Assembly: GCA_017591395.1 (NCBI GenBank)
Contig: WEDG01002035.1
Span: forward strand, 62,001-126,000
Reading direction: 5' to 3'
Length of the DNA stretch: 64,000 nucleotides
Origin: Schistocephalus solidus
Lineage: Eukaryota; Platyhelminthes; Cestoda; Diphyllobothriidea; Diphyllobothriidae
A program made the translations under genes and the position numbers. The notes beneath the pieces were generated by a model. That model saw only the letters and a list, made by a program, of their open reading frames with translations. It did not search any database and was not told the DNA's origin. Shown here one piece after another: positions 9,479 to 21,321 of this stretch (positions within the stretch are counted from its first letter, which is position 1; each line of letters begins with the position of its first letter).

Positions 9479-9736
9479 TCATAGGGCATAATGCCGTAAC
9501 AGGAATGCTGGTACAACAATTGCTGAAAAGGGGTCGATTAACATAACTGTAGTGTCTTTCTGATCATCTGATCGTTCGCTTGGCCATAAGAGCCTGTTTC
9601 TTACCTCCATATTAATGGGTCGTAAATTTTCAGCATGTTTTGTATGATTCCTCACCGGCTTTTGTAGCCGCTTACCATTTTCGCCTATGTACTTTGTTCG
9701 GCAAGAACTGCATCGGACCCTAGAGGTCATTTGCTA
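9479..9736 (-). pseudogene. GIY-YIG-like endonuclease fragment, probably from a Penelope-like element
   Basis: The 83-residue frame begins with a C-S-S-C pair, then K-Y-I-G-E-N-G-K-R-L-Q and an H about ten residues later. This is the pattern of the GIY-YIG endonuclease domain at the C-terminus of Penelope-like retroelements, where a C-x-x-C pair precedes Y-I-G-E-T-G-R. No reverse transcriptase of the same kind was found in the adjacent 2 kb on either strand. The fragment stands alone, and its later part shows no match I recognise. Identification rests on this one motif cluster. Confidence 0.5.
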
Positions 9737-12369
9737 AGTTTCATGCTGTGCTAGGACTACTTGTAGCCAAACTGGAGGCTAAGATCTGTGCGAAAATCCA
9801 ATCTCCCGAGATTGAAGAAGATATGCGACGGTCGTGGACACGCCATGAAAACATGTCACCCTTAGTAAAAATCCCAGGTTTTCTACTCCAAGTTAACGTG
9901 TAATTTCTGAGGAGCTCAAAAGGCGAACATTTGGCTACTTTTGGCTCGTTGATGGCCTGGGTAGCCTGCTCCCTTTGAGGGAGTTGTGCGGTTACCCGTT
10001 TGCCATAAAGGGACCCCAGAGAATATTCATCTCAATCACGCTGTCATCTTCTGCAGTTGAAGAAGCATCATCTCAGATATTCCCGCATTTTTTCCAAGCA
10101 TGTGTACTCTTTCGATTGTAAATAATGACGCCTTTCTTGTATATCGTCTTTTGGAGGGCAACAGATTTTGATCACCTCTGTATAAGTTACCAGGGCACAA
10201 TGCGATATTGTGTTGCTGGATCTTTTTATGACTTTTATTATTTAGAGCTCCTAAACATTACTATTAGTGTTGCACTGCTGAAGTAATAATGAGTAATTGG
10301 ATAAGGATTCTTTAGTTCCGCTTACATATCTTGTTTCACTTGCAAAACGCTCGTGCTTAACGTTAATCGCACCGTGGCCATCCGTCAAAAGAAAGCATAA
10401 AAAGATAGCTAACTGCACAAATAGCAATGAATTTATAGAGGAAGCTCTTAAGTTTATAATGCAATTAGCAAGACTTATGAAGGCTCAAATATATCCCTGG
10501 GTACCGAATGTTTCAGAACGATAGAGTTAAGATAAGCACGAGGTTTGAACTGCTCATCTTTCATTGCATCTCCTTCAGACTGTAAATGGAAGGAAGGTTT
10601 TCAGCAACACAACTAAAGCAATGCCCCATGACAACAGGTGCCTGTGTCAACTAATCTGTGCATGGTTGCGGGTATTTATAACGTTTTAAAATTGTACTTT
10701 AAAACGTTAGGCCAAAAAGAAACCATTTGCATGCTTTGAAATAATCTAAAATATCAGAGGTGTGACTTTGCAAGTCATAGAGTTTGATTTCATCTACTAA
10801 TGCGTTAGTTTATGCAGCTAAAATATTAAAACTTTCGAGGAGGATTTGCCGTTGCTTTTGAATTTGGCTGTATTTTATCGTAATTGAAAAACAGCTGGGT
10901 CAGCTGTATTACAAATAACAAGGTTACAATGCGATGATTGTATTTTCAGGAAGGTTAGTTACACTCTGTCAAATAAGGCTCCACCTAGATGTGAAAAACA
11001 ATGACACTCTAACGGTGTAAACGGGACACCACAAAATTCAAAGCGGTTTCGAAATCAATTTTCGGTAAAGTTAGTTGTAGGATATTTATATTGTCTGAGC
11101 CTGCATTATTTTTTTGTTCTGCGACTTAATTTACAATGCACCTTATCTTCTTTTTTGAACTGTTGCGGTCATTTCAAAAACTTCCCGAGTTTTATTTATG
11201 ATTAATCTGCGGTAATTTAGCGAAATATTTGGTAAATACCACTTGCGACCGGATTTTGCTGAAAAATCAATATTTATCACAGGTTTTTTAGATTTTTTGC
11301 CAATGATACAGAATTTAAATATTCCGAGGAAAAATCAGCCAATTTTTTAAACCCACCATCGGCGAGCAGGTAGACATCATGTTTTATCTTTCAAAAATAA
11401 TTTAACTGTTTGCCGTTTTGTTCTGAGTGCAAAAGCGATAATTCATCGTCTCAGACTTTTGCATGCAATTTCCTTTACTTCGCAATTTTAAAAAATGCGC
11501 AGTCACACCGCCCCGTGTGTAATTCAAAAATACAAAATCAATCCAAAGTTTATGCAACAGATTTCAAGTCATCGGTGTAAGTTAAGATTTATCGTCACAA
11601 CCGAGTCATGACGAGGATGATTGCAAAACAATTTGGCAAAAATGTTGTTTGTTGACTGCGGAAGTTCCCGTTGAAAGTGCAGTCCTTATTTAAGTAAGCC
11701 GGCGTTTTTATTCACTTTTGCCTAGCTTGTCATATGCAATGAGATGATCTAACCTGAATTGAAAATCAGAAGCTTACTTTTGGCGTAAATTCTACATAAC
11801 GAAAACTGTCATTAAGCATCATTTTTTTGTGATATATAACCAGCAAAGCGCGTAATAGAACGAGAGCGCACGATCACTGATTTATGTTCTATTGTAAGTC
11901 TGTTTTCATTCAAAGATAAATTTTTATTAGCCACCCACAGTCAGCGAAAATGCGAGGTCGAGATGTCACTGCTGACTGCGACAGGCTGGGTCCGGATGTT
12001 GCCACAAGTCGCAGAGATTTGCAGCTGCGATCCCGAGGTGACAGTGGGGTTGGTTACGCAAGCTGAGTGCTGTCCAAGTGGATAATAGTCCGGTCGCGGG
12101 CTTGATAGCCTGTTCCCTATCTTGTAACCTTTAGAGTACCGTTTATATCGGTTGAGGATGCTCAGGAACGCGCGAAAGAATAGTGACAAAGTGCTCGAAT
12201 GTCACACATACCCACTGGATCATTTATACCACTTCAACCGCGCATCACAGCCACATTTTTGCTCTGCCCAGGGCTCTCATAAATGGGCGGCCCTAGTTAG
12301 GCACCGAAACAAACCAGGCTGAGTACGACGCCGTGCGTTACGAAAAATACGCCACAACACATGGGCGAA
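9737..12369. other. Gene-free, AT-rich spacer
   Basis: No supported gene. The only structure noted is the perfect inverted repeat at 10680-10708. The segment 11000-11850 is strongly AT-rich. Confidence 0.5.
10680..10708. repeat. Perfect 11-bp inverted repeat with 7-nt loop
   Basis: AACGTTTTAAA at 10680-10690 is the exact reverse complement of TTTAAAACGTT at 10698-10708. It is AT-rich and stands outside any gene, so no function is proposed. Confidence 0.85.
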
Positions 12370-12370
12370 T

Positions 12371-12650
12371 GTTCGACCGTCGATTTTGACGAGGTTCACC
12401 ATGTGACCCACAGCACGATGGCCCAGGGACGATACCTTGCGCGTGATTTCGTTTCCACTGGTGGTAGTAGACATGCGTTGCATCTACCACAATCGTTCTT
12501 GCCCTCGCCCCCCTCCCCCAGGCTGTGCCTCTTGTCATGACCAAATTAAGGAGACCGGAGGCGGCAAAGGGCACCTATGTCTGGCGTGGCAAGAACCCGC
12601 TCCTAAGCGTGCCACAACACGGGCTCCGATCCCACTGAGTGATCTTGGAG
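12371..12650 (+). repeat. RepA copy 4
   Basis: Opens with GTTCGACCGTCGATTTTGACGAGG and runs through ACCTTGCGCGTGAT, GCATCTACCACA, GGAGACCGGAGGCGG and GGCTCCGATCCCAC. It is diverged but collinear with copies 1 and 2. Confidence 0.8.
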
Positions 12651-14650
12651 GGCGGATGTGTAAGTTTAACTGTTATGGTTAATTGGCTGTACCTGTGTTG
12701 GTCTTCTTACCAGAATCGGGACAACTATCGAAGGACGTAAGCGTGTTGTGGCCGTACTGCTTTCGCCTGTTACAACACTGTTACTCTGGTGCGTACTTGC
12801 ATGCGCGTAGTGACAGTCAATCGCGACTATCTAAACTGACCAATCAACTTCCAGCCTGATTCAGGCACTTTCTCTCTCAAAGCAATGTGACACATTCCCC
12901 AATGTTACTCGGGACGTAACACAGTCGCCGAACGTGTGTCCTCGTTCAGTTGCCAACATGTTGCAACCTGTACAGAGTACAGAATACTCTCAAGCGAGGT
13001 TCGACATCTCTGCCTTCTCTGTCGCAGTGGTTAAGTGGCCACAACAAGCACTTTCCAAGAATGCGCTTGGCCAAACACGATGTAAGATCGTTCGAATTTT
13101 ATACATATTATCGGTAGTTTCGGACTTGAGCTGATCCTAATGTATAAGTCACTCCTCCAACAGAATACTTCTAAAATACTGGGTTACTGCATTCTCGCCG
13201 AATGTCCCTCGGCCACTGGCATGATCAGCACCCCGTTCTGGTACTGGCTTACTCCCGTGTGCCGTAAGTGGCGACAGGCTGATGCAGACACCCTGACTCA
13301 AATTCCGATTGTATCGCCCGATCCTCACACTTGTTTCAGTGAATTTCAACTTGAGATGCTTCCCTTGAAGTGAGTAGGATGACGGTCTTTGCGAGTAGAT
13401 TAAACTCAATAGCAGTTATCAGTTAGCTCAATTGAACTCGGACCTGACTATGGGGAGTTTATCCCGTTTATTTACTGTGGTAACTTAATCGTACACGAGC
13501 TTCTCTTATAACTGTCTGTGGGCTTCTTCTCGTACATTTTTAGGCTAAATATGCAATGGATGTTGGACACTTATTAGTCGAAATTTTGAAATTCATGCCG
13601 GTCACTCTACTACGGTACATTTTGGCTGCTGAGGCATCACTTTGTCGGAATGGTTCTTCGCACGAGACAACTGTCTTACCAACCATTCAGGTAATATCCT
13701 AGGTACATAGCTTAAATGGACTAGTAAAAACATCTTACATACAAATTGGCCTTAAAACCACATACAACTCGAGGTTTAATCAAAGTAACCCGAACATGAG
13801 AGTTTGACTTATTTGCTGGCGTATCCTATTCCCGACCTACTGCAGACCATGAAATACACAATTATATTGAGCAGTGGCATAAATTTAATTTTAAAATCTT
13901 GATATATGACAACACAGTACACAACGCAAGCGTTCATAAATACATTGGATGGAAAAAAGTACGATTTTAAGGCTTTACAAAGGTGTATGTGGACACATAC
14001 TGCATTACAACATCGGGTTCATTAATCAGACGCTACAGCAAGTTAGGATAAATTTAACAGTGTGGATGGCATCTGATTTTGTTCTAAATGTCTATTGTTT
14101 AGGACTTCGTAGATGAAAAGCGAGTAGTATTCATCCACACTGCAAATCAGCGCATCTATCACCATAGAAAATATGACGTACTTGGATAAACGACGAGTTG
14201 TTAGTAGTCACGGTTGGAAGTTTGTCAGCTAAAGGGATAAATCGGACCGTATGAGAGTATTTCAAAGGAAATTGATAACTATTCGTTGGCTCTCTTTTCT
14301 ACGCATTGGAAGTCTGCTATCCACGTGTAATAACAAAATGACTCTTCGGTGTAGATGGGCACTAAAATAGAATGAGCAGCAACCTAGTTGAGGGTGACTT
14401 AAATGGCTGCTTCTAATTTATTAACCATTGTTAGGTAGTCAGCTGGAACCGCACTGCAGGCCTGTAATTAGATAGATGGGTTTTTAAAAAGTAAGATTTC
14501 CAACCACTTACTACAGCCAAGTAATTTGTGTTCCAAGCTCAGATTATCCAGACCTAAGATAGAACTCTTGGTAGCAAGTAGCCTCTTATCAGTCATTTTA
14601 GTCATAAGATGCGAAGAGACGAGTTCCAGGGAGAAGTCGCGATGAGGGAG
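12651..14650. other. Gene-free spacer
   Basis: No supported gene, RNA or recognised repeat. Short frames at 13140-13409 lie on both strands and have no motif. Confidence 0.5.
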
Positions 14651-14652
14651 AA

Positions 14653-15010
14653 GCGGTCACTGGAACGTATCGGATTCCCTGTCGAACCTATCATCAGAGA
14701 CGGTCGCGCAAAATGTCAATAGGAAGCACAAGGGTCACCATATTTGTAATGCGTGGTTGTCCGGTGATCGTCCTGCCAAGGATCGACAACGGTGACGAAA
14801 TCAAGTTGAGCAACGACTCGCGTACTGACCGCAAGCAATCGTCACATCAACTACGCGCCCCAGCGATGACCACAAGGATTGCCAAATATAGTAGGCGTAT
14901 GGTTGTGTGGCAACCACGCCCTATAAATACTGCGCCCCTTGTGCTCCCTAGTACCCTTTTGTGCAACTGTCTCTGGTGATGGGTTCGAGAGAGAATGCGA
15001 AGTGATCAGT
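14653..15010. repeat. RepB copy 1, short palindromic repeat
   Basis: The left arm (about 14653-14780) and right arm (about 14865-15010) are inverted relative to each other. The left end has GGATTCCCTGTCGAACC followed by CATCAGAGACGG, and the right end has GTCTCTGGTGATGGGTTCGAGAGAGAATGCGAAG. Both arms then share AGCACAAGGG-like and GCGTGGTTG blocks. The right arm carries CCTATAAATACTGC, as in the other RepB copies. No protein is encoded. Collinearity with the large copy at 27841-28552 defines the family. Confidence 0.65.
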
Positions 15011-15349
15011 TATCAGTCAGTTTAGTCTCCTTCATCTCCTCTATATGTACATCAGTTGTCATTCTTCTCTCTGCGTTGAAAACTGAGAGGAATAGGTGGA
15101 CGTATGTATTTCATTATGCAGGCTGATCGCTAAAGTGCCACATTGAAGGACTAAAAATGAAATTTTGTTATTCTTTTAAGAGCTTGGGCAGAAGAACTGA
15201 GTTTTCGTCCGCTCGAGAAAGCACAAAATTCTGACTGTTTCCGCATACACGTTTCCCAGCCACCAAGGGCGATGGTTTAAACCCTTTTGAGGCCAGAGAA
15301 CACATGCGTTTTAAAGGGAACAGCAAGAGTTTTATAAAAGGTGCAAATA

Positions 15350-15715
15350 CTACAACCCGGAAACAGTTACCGCCATAACATCAAGAGTTTTGTGCAAGGA
15401 GAGTCTGTAATAGACCTCCAACAAATTGCAATGACTCCTTCTAAATGTGGCTTTTATGGCATTCCAACTCAGCTGGGATCCTAGCCGTCCCCATGTGTTG
15501 TTATGCCCTTGTTTGTGGTGGACCACAGTGCATGGGCCTGCGCCTTCTTCCATCTCCGGTCTTCTTCACACCGGGCCCAAGTGGGGGAGTGCAACAGAGA
15601 GTGAGGTAGGTGCATTGAAAGTCTATTCTCCCTGTAATCCAGCGCCAGTCACCGTCCCTGCACCATCCTGCTGTGGAGCATACGGTGTACGTCGTCGAAC
15701 AACGATGGCCGAACT
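15350..15715 (-). repeat. RepA copy 5
   Basis: On the minus strand the diagnostic blocks occur in RepA order from 15715 down: GTTCGGCCATCGTTGTTCGAC, the GTATGCTCCAC block, GGACGGTGACTGGCG, CACCGGAGATGGAAGAAGG and GGATCCCAGC. The tail with CCATAAAAGCCAC and GGAGTCATTGCA, as in copy 2, extends it to about 15420 or beyond. Confidence 0.8.
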
Positions 15716-16840
15716 AGCGCGTGTATTTTACGGAACTGTAGGTTATATTGTGGTACATAGAGTGTGGACATGCTTCTTGAGTAGAGCTCATTGTAGAAAG
15801 AGCAGATGGGTTTAGGTAGTGTCCAGTTAGACAGTGCACAGTACAGGATGTGGTAGGTCATACAATTTGCCCTGCGCAGATAGTGACTGCTCTCCATAGG
15901 CCATTACTGGTGGCCCCAAAAAGCTAGGCTATGCCTACCGACCGCACTCCTGTAACCGCATAAACCGGTGAGCTTAACCAAACAAAACTATCCGTTATGT
16001 TGTGTCCCCAACACTCGGTAATTCGACCACCCTTCCCATTACCCCTCATTTCCCTCCTCAATTTCAAAATTTTCCACGTAGCTGGCGATATGCAATCCTG
16101 TAGGCAGCCTAGGCCAGCTCAGTTCACTCACAACCAAACAAAGTCGTTAACCATACGAATTTTGGTAGCCGTCTGGGATGTCTAAGCTGACCATTTTTGA
16201 GACATCATTTTTATCACCTCACGGGGAAGGGCTAGAAAAGATATACTGAGCAATTGTTGGAATAACGTCAATTAATAGAATACGATTTACTCGTAGATGC
16301 AAGAATTGAGGTCGCAAAAATGCAAACCAGCAATACCAACCTCCGTCCTCATCCCCCGCCTAACCCCTCAGTGTGGCATAGTGGCCTTGTAGATGACTAA
16401 AGTTTACGTAGCACGGACATCACGGACACGGAATTCCCGGACCGTACAGGAATCCTCAGCATGCGAGTCATACTGAAACAATTACAACTAGAATGGAACG
16501 ACCACTACATGAGAATGAGTGAAAAACGCCTACTAAAAGGAGAGCACAAATGACGCTAAAGGAAGACCCTGCGGACGTCCAGCAAGGGTTTGAAAATCAA
16601 TCTGACCACCCGGGGTGATCTCGCGTAGGAAAGATCGGCTTGAGAAGAGTAATGCGAACTGGAGTGGCGATCTGCGAAGCCAAAAGAGAAGCTCGCAAGT
16701 TTTAAGCGCTGCCTCAATTTCCTCCACTTTTCAACGAACAAGCCACTCACGCATTGAACTTAACGGACACCTTCGGGCCGACCCACCTCCTGCCTCCGCA
16801 ACCATATGTATGTACACATTTTCCAACACCATTTCCGGTG
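15716..16840. other. Gene-free spacer
   Basis: No supported gene. A weak match to the inner RepB arm (ATGCGAGTC with ACTGAAA) occurs near 16460-16480 but is too short to annotate. Confidence 0.45.
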
Positions 16841-16842
16841 AG

Positions 16843-17150
16843 CCAGGTGTCTGAATCAACATTACGCCAACATCCAACACGGGTAGTGAAATTTCAGCAG
16901 ATAACGGCCTGCATGCCGCCATCAAGCAATTAGCGCACCAGAGCGCAGTCGTCATTGCTGAAGTGGGAGCCGTTAATAGCCATAGGTGTGCAGTAAAATA
17001 GTGACTGCCTCCTATAAATACTGCAACTTACTGTGTAAAAATTACCCTTATCTGAAGTTCTCTTTGTAGATTGGTTCGAGCTGGAATCTGAAACATCAGT
17101 CGAATAATCATCCTGTCCCAGTGACCGCGTTTACTTCTTCGCAACTAATT
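16843..17150. repeat. RepB copy 2, right arm
   Basis: Aligns with 28260-28570 through CCAACACGGG, GAAATTTCAGC, CCATCAAGCAAT, GCGCACCAGAG, CCTATAAATACTGCAACT, GGTTCGAGCTGGAATC, TGAAACATCAGTCGAAT and CCCAGTGACCGCG. The matching left arm is not clearly present, so this copy may be half an element. Confidence 0.8.
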
Positions 17151-17221
17151 CCCCTGACTCACATTTTCGCTTGTATCGATGGGCTTATTTTTTGAGTGGA
17201 TTTTTTCTACAAGGCAAATCG

Positions 17222-17500
17222 CCAATTCAATCATCGTAGTACGACAATATCCACAGTATGCTGCACATAAGAGTGGCACAGGGACGATGACTTGTGCGTG
17301 AATTAGTTTTAGGTGATCGTGGACTTTCAATGCATCTACCGCACTCTTTCTTTCCTTTCCCGTCTGTGGCCGGTGTCAAGATATATTCAAGAAGACCAGA
17401 GGCGGGGGCGGGCGCAGATGAAACATCTCCCACTCTAAGGGAGAGCGAAATGTGGCATGAGCCTGCACCTACGCGTGCCCATGTTGGGTACGCCCCTTAT
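17222..17500 (+). repeat. RepA copy 6
   Basis: Contains ATCCACAGTATGCTGCAC, GGGACGATGACTTGTGCGTGAATTAG, GCATCTACCGCACTC, GGTGTCAAGATATATTCAAG and GAAGACCAGAGGCGGG in RepA order. The first 20 bases are diverged. Confidence 0.8.
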
Positions 17501-19990
17501 GTGCGATATTTGCTAGGTGGGCTCATCACAATGTAACGCCTGTCGTACCCTGGTTTGGTCCCCATGTTGGTCAAGCGTACCTACCAGGCAGTCCTTTAAG
17601 GGGAGCCATAACAACCTATATAAATGTACCACACGACTATCAAATAAACAAGATACAAAAAGCTCCGTCGGAGTCGCATTGTCTGTTCACATCTGTCCCG
17701 TCTATCCACATGGTATCCCAACTGAGGTCGTGAGACGTTCATATCCACCTGGGCCTGGTTAGCAGGACTTAGTTTTCGGAAGAGGCTAACAACCATAATA
17801 AGCCACGGAATTCTGAGGCACGGTGAAAATTAACAGAATCCTGCTCCTTCCGTGGTAGCTATTGAAGCGCCTGTGGCAGAAGTAGACGTCAACTACCTCG
17901 CAGGTTAGGGCAATCGGTCCGTTTGGGTAGATTACACGGTTAGTTGCGTCCTTGACTGGATCGCGCGACACACAACGATCATCATCATCATCATCATCAG
18001 CATCATCATCATCATCATCACCAACAAACTCATCATCTTCCGTTCCTTTTGTAAATTAAAGGGAACCTAAACCAAGTTTGTTAAGCTCACAAGAACTTAG
18101 ACCACTTAAGTCGCTCAACTTCAGAACGGCTTAATAGAGCATTACCATGCTCAACCGTGCAGATGAACTGTTAAAGAGAACGCAAGTATGCACACTCACA
18201 GGATTGCGATGCGTAGAGTTGCCGGAATACTCATCATCTGCACCCCCAATCAGGCAAATAATCACATGCCCGTCGGGTGCAGAGCTAATGTGACAGTTTT
18301 TGATTTAATCAGTCGCAACTAAAACCTCATTATTCACCGTTGAGAGAGGGAGAAAATCGAAGGTCCGGACTGTTTTTAGGGCTGAACAGCCAGATCAGAT
18401 ATGCATTGGAACTGTGGTCCAGAGCAATCAGTTGAGAATTCCAAAACCTAGTGTTTAGAGACCTTTCGCATAAATAGGTTTAATTTATCAGATCCTGATG
18501 ACTCTTTGCCGTAAGGTACTGCTGCGCAGATCCAAACTCGAAATTCTTCTGAGCCAAAATGCTGGTTTTCGGCTGACCATATGCCTTTCAACTACCTGAT
18601 GTTAACTCGTGCGTGATGTTGCCAGCTGTATTTTAAATGCAACTTTAGCTGTTCATTGTCCTCAGGCAAGCGTCTTTTACAGACTGAATGGAAACCCCTC
18701 TGCTTATGTTAGCTTCTTAAGAAGGCATAAAGAACTCTACTGTGAACCATGCATGTGTGAAATCCTCACAGGAATCTGAAACATGGAAACATTTCGGAAG
18801 TCGTGCCTTTCAGCAAACTTTGTTAGTCCATGATCGTACTGACTTCGATGTAGCCAGAGAAAGGTCTGTGTTCCATCTAAATGTGTCCATCTTAGCGTCC
18901 GGCGTTAGTCTAGTCCTGCCCAGTAACCTTTCTCCCTTTGCCGTGCCTCAAGATGGGAAATATCGGCAAAAAATTGCAATTACAGTACCGTTTTGCTTCT
19001 ACTCGGGTTTTGATCATCGAACGCAGAACCCCTTCTAACTCATCGCATGAAGCTTGTTCTCAGAAGAATCAAGATTATTGATAATTGAGTATAGCTAGAA
19101 CATCTGTTGTCTATAAATGCTGGTTCTGTAGCTATCCATCCGATTGCTGCTCGTCATCTCAAATACGGTCTACGGAAGCAGTTGCCCTAGATACCTTGGT
19201 CGTTCGTCCTTTATGCTCCTCTGAAATTTGCATGCTAAGCAAAACGCAATAGGTAAGATGTTGCCGGTCAGCTCCCAAAAACGGAGACATGGGCTGTTGC
19301 TCCCACGAGCACGTATACATTGACTCTTTTTCAGTTTCGCTTATCACTTCCAAAGACATTTTTCAAGCAAGCACTTGATCTATAGCTTCATCGGTTGGGT
19401 GTTTACTTTTTTTAGGCATTAATCCTCTTTATAACTCGTACCAGATCTACCTTTATTTGCAATAATTTTGGCATCCTTCTAGATGCCTATCTAGCCACTT
19501 CTAGTGACTCACAACGCATATTGTCAACCTTGATTCGTTACGTCAACGCCATCTTTATCGATTTCCTCAAGCTATTGTTCTATAGCCTACGCAAACGTCC
19601 AGACAGTCACCGGAATTACTACCTATCGCAGGTGCTACAAGTCGGTCACCTCATTGCGATGCGTTCACAAAAGTCGGTGATGACTAAGGTTCACTCTTGT
19701 TGAACTTCTTCCTCTCAATTTTATTTCCTAGGCTTCCTTGCTAAATCGTGTTTATGATCAAAAAATGTGGTTGTCGGTGTTTTGCCATACACGTACAGGG
19801 GATGCGCCAGAAGATTTGGCTCTCCAGGTCATGTGAGGGCCAAAATTCAGTGTTCCAACAACACCCGAATCCTTACGTGTACCTCAATTTCCCAGTCTAC
19901 CAATTCAAATCAACACTGGCGCCTACTAACTCAAAGTTTTACGCGTCACCTGGAAAGGGCTGTCTGTATTCACGTCAATTAACTGACTGA
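17501..19990. other. Gene-free spacer with an ATC microsatellite
   Basis: No supported gene. A 98-codon frame at 18742-19038 (plus) has no recognised motif and no splice partners. A lone CTATAAATGCTGGTTCTG near 19111 recalls the RepB TATA block but has no flanking match. Confidence 0.45.
17979..18020. repeat. ATC trinucleotide microsatellite
   Basis: About fourteen ATC units with one CAG interruption. It could be the tail of a vanished RTE insertion, since such elements can end in short trinucleotide runs, but no element sequence was seen beside it. Confidence 0.9.
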
Positions 19991-19999
19991 AACTACCGT

Positions 20000-20340
20000 A
20001 CTACACAGGACACGAAGAGTCAATCACAAACATCATTTAGTGGACCCAGCGGCGGTGGTATGCGTGAGCACTAGCAGTACACAGGCGCTGACCGAATGGT
20101 TACGGGACTCATTCGTTCCATTGTGCCTTGGGGCTAACTCTCGAACCCCGCCAGCAGCCGCATAGCGGATATAGGGATATAGGTGAAATGACATGACAAG
20201 GGAGACTGAAATGGCCATTCTTGGCTTGTTAGCCGTCAACATCCAGCCATACGCAACTCAAAGTGTTGTGGCACTTGAGGCTCGAACTCGTACCCTGTTG
20301 GTTGGAAGTCCTACGCTCTAACCCATTGCACCACGAGATC
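20000..20340 (-). repeat. tRNA-derived SINE or tRNA pseudogene head
   Basis: On the minus strand TGGTGCAATGG (20333-20323) fits the pol III A box pattern TRGYNNANNGG, and GAGTTCGAGCC (20289-20279) fits the B box. Their start-to-start spacing of about 44 nt is that of a tRNA. The presumed acceptor strands (GATCTCG and AAGTGCC) do not pair and the anticodon arm is poor, so it is not a working tRNA gene. The tRNA-unrelated body would run to about 20000 on this strand, but no second copy in this window fixes that end. Confidence 0.6.
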
Positions 20341-21014
20341 GTTTTCTGACGGATAAGAGGCCAGAAACGGACAATACATTGCCCTTGCCTTTGTCATTCA
20401 TTTTATTCTACGAGTAAGCCCTATACCCGATCGGTGAGCTCTTAATTACCCTAGTTAATATTCCCGATCGAAACCGACAAGACAAGGATCTCCGTGTCTT
20501 TTCTGGTATATGAACGCCATTTTCACGCTACTTTGTTTAATTTTCATGGACATAAATCTTGGATCATTTCCTGCAGAAGAGTCCTTTTAAGACTGGCTTC
20601 GAAAGTTCGCCTGAATATTTCAGCTGAAATACATCAGCTATTCTTGTATGACGGCATAATATTCACAAGATGCCAGCCGAGTAATCAGTAGTATGCAACT
20701 ACGTAATTATTTACCATACTGACAACAGAGATACCAGCCAAAAACATAACTATGTGAAATATTTCCCTCCAAAGTTCGTAGAAGGGAAAAAAACAAGGTA
20801 AAAAATGGTTAAGAGGAAAATCAGGCCCAGTGTTTGCATACCCGAGAGGCCCTCAAGCTGAAGGAACACTGACTTACCCCATGTACCTTGGCATGTTTGA
20901 GTATCCTCATTTTCCCTTTGTTGGATAGAAAGGTGTGATGGAATTGTGTGATGGAATTGCCCCCTAAACGGGCCACGTGGTAGATGCGTTGGACCAACAC
21001 GGGGGCCACATTAG
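20341..21014. other. Gene-free spacer
   Basis: No supported gene. A short direct repeat TGTGATGGAATT occurs twice at about 20935-20958. Confidence 0.5.
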
Positions 21015-21321
21015 GGCACGGGAGGCGTTATTCGGGTTGCGCTCCCATAACAAATGCCAAACATGGAGGTGTGGTGGCACACCTAGGGGTGGCTAGGACT
21101 TAGGGGACCCGGCCGCGCCAGCCACCTGCGTCCTATCCCGCCTCCGGTCTTCTTGACTCTGTCTTGACACCGGGCTCAGGTGGTGGAGGAGGAGAGAGTG
21201 CGGTAGATGCAGCGCAAGTCTACTATCACTTTAAACTAAATCATGCGCAAGTCACCGTCCCTGCTCCACTTCTCCCATGGAGCATACGGTGGACATCGTC
21301 GGACTACGACGGTCGAACTGT
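21015..21321 (-). repeat. RepA copy 7
   Basis: One of the best preserved copies. On the minus strand it starts GTTCGACCGTCGTAGTCCGACG near 21317 and runs through CATATGCTCC-like, GGGACGGTGACTTGCGCATG, GCATCTACCGCACTCTCTCC, GGTGTCAAGACAGAGTC and GAAGACCGGAGGCGGG. Confidence 0.85.

Noticed and set aside
15447..15897. Open frames of 122 and 82 codons on both strands
   Set aside because: They fall largely inside RepA copy 5, which is non-coding in all other copies.
16380..16500. Left arm of RepB copy 2
   Set aside because: Only ATGCGAGTC and ACTGAAA blocks match, and the other arm blocks are absent.
19085..19160. Possible fourth RepB copy (CTATAAATGCTGGTTCTG)
   Set aside because: Flanking blocks of RepB are missing; a TATA-like string alone is not enough.
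20260..20340. Functional tRNA gene
   Set aside because: A and B boxes are good, but the acceptor and anticodon stems do not pair.
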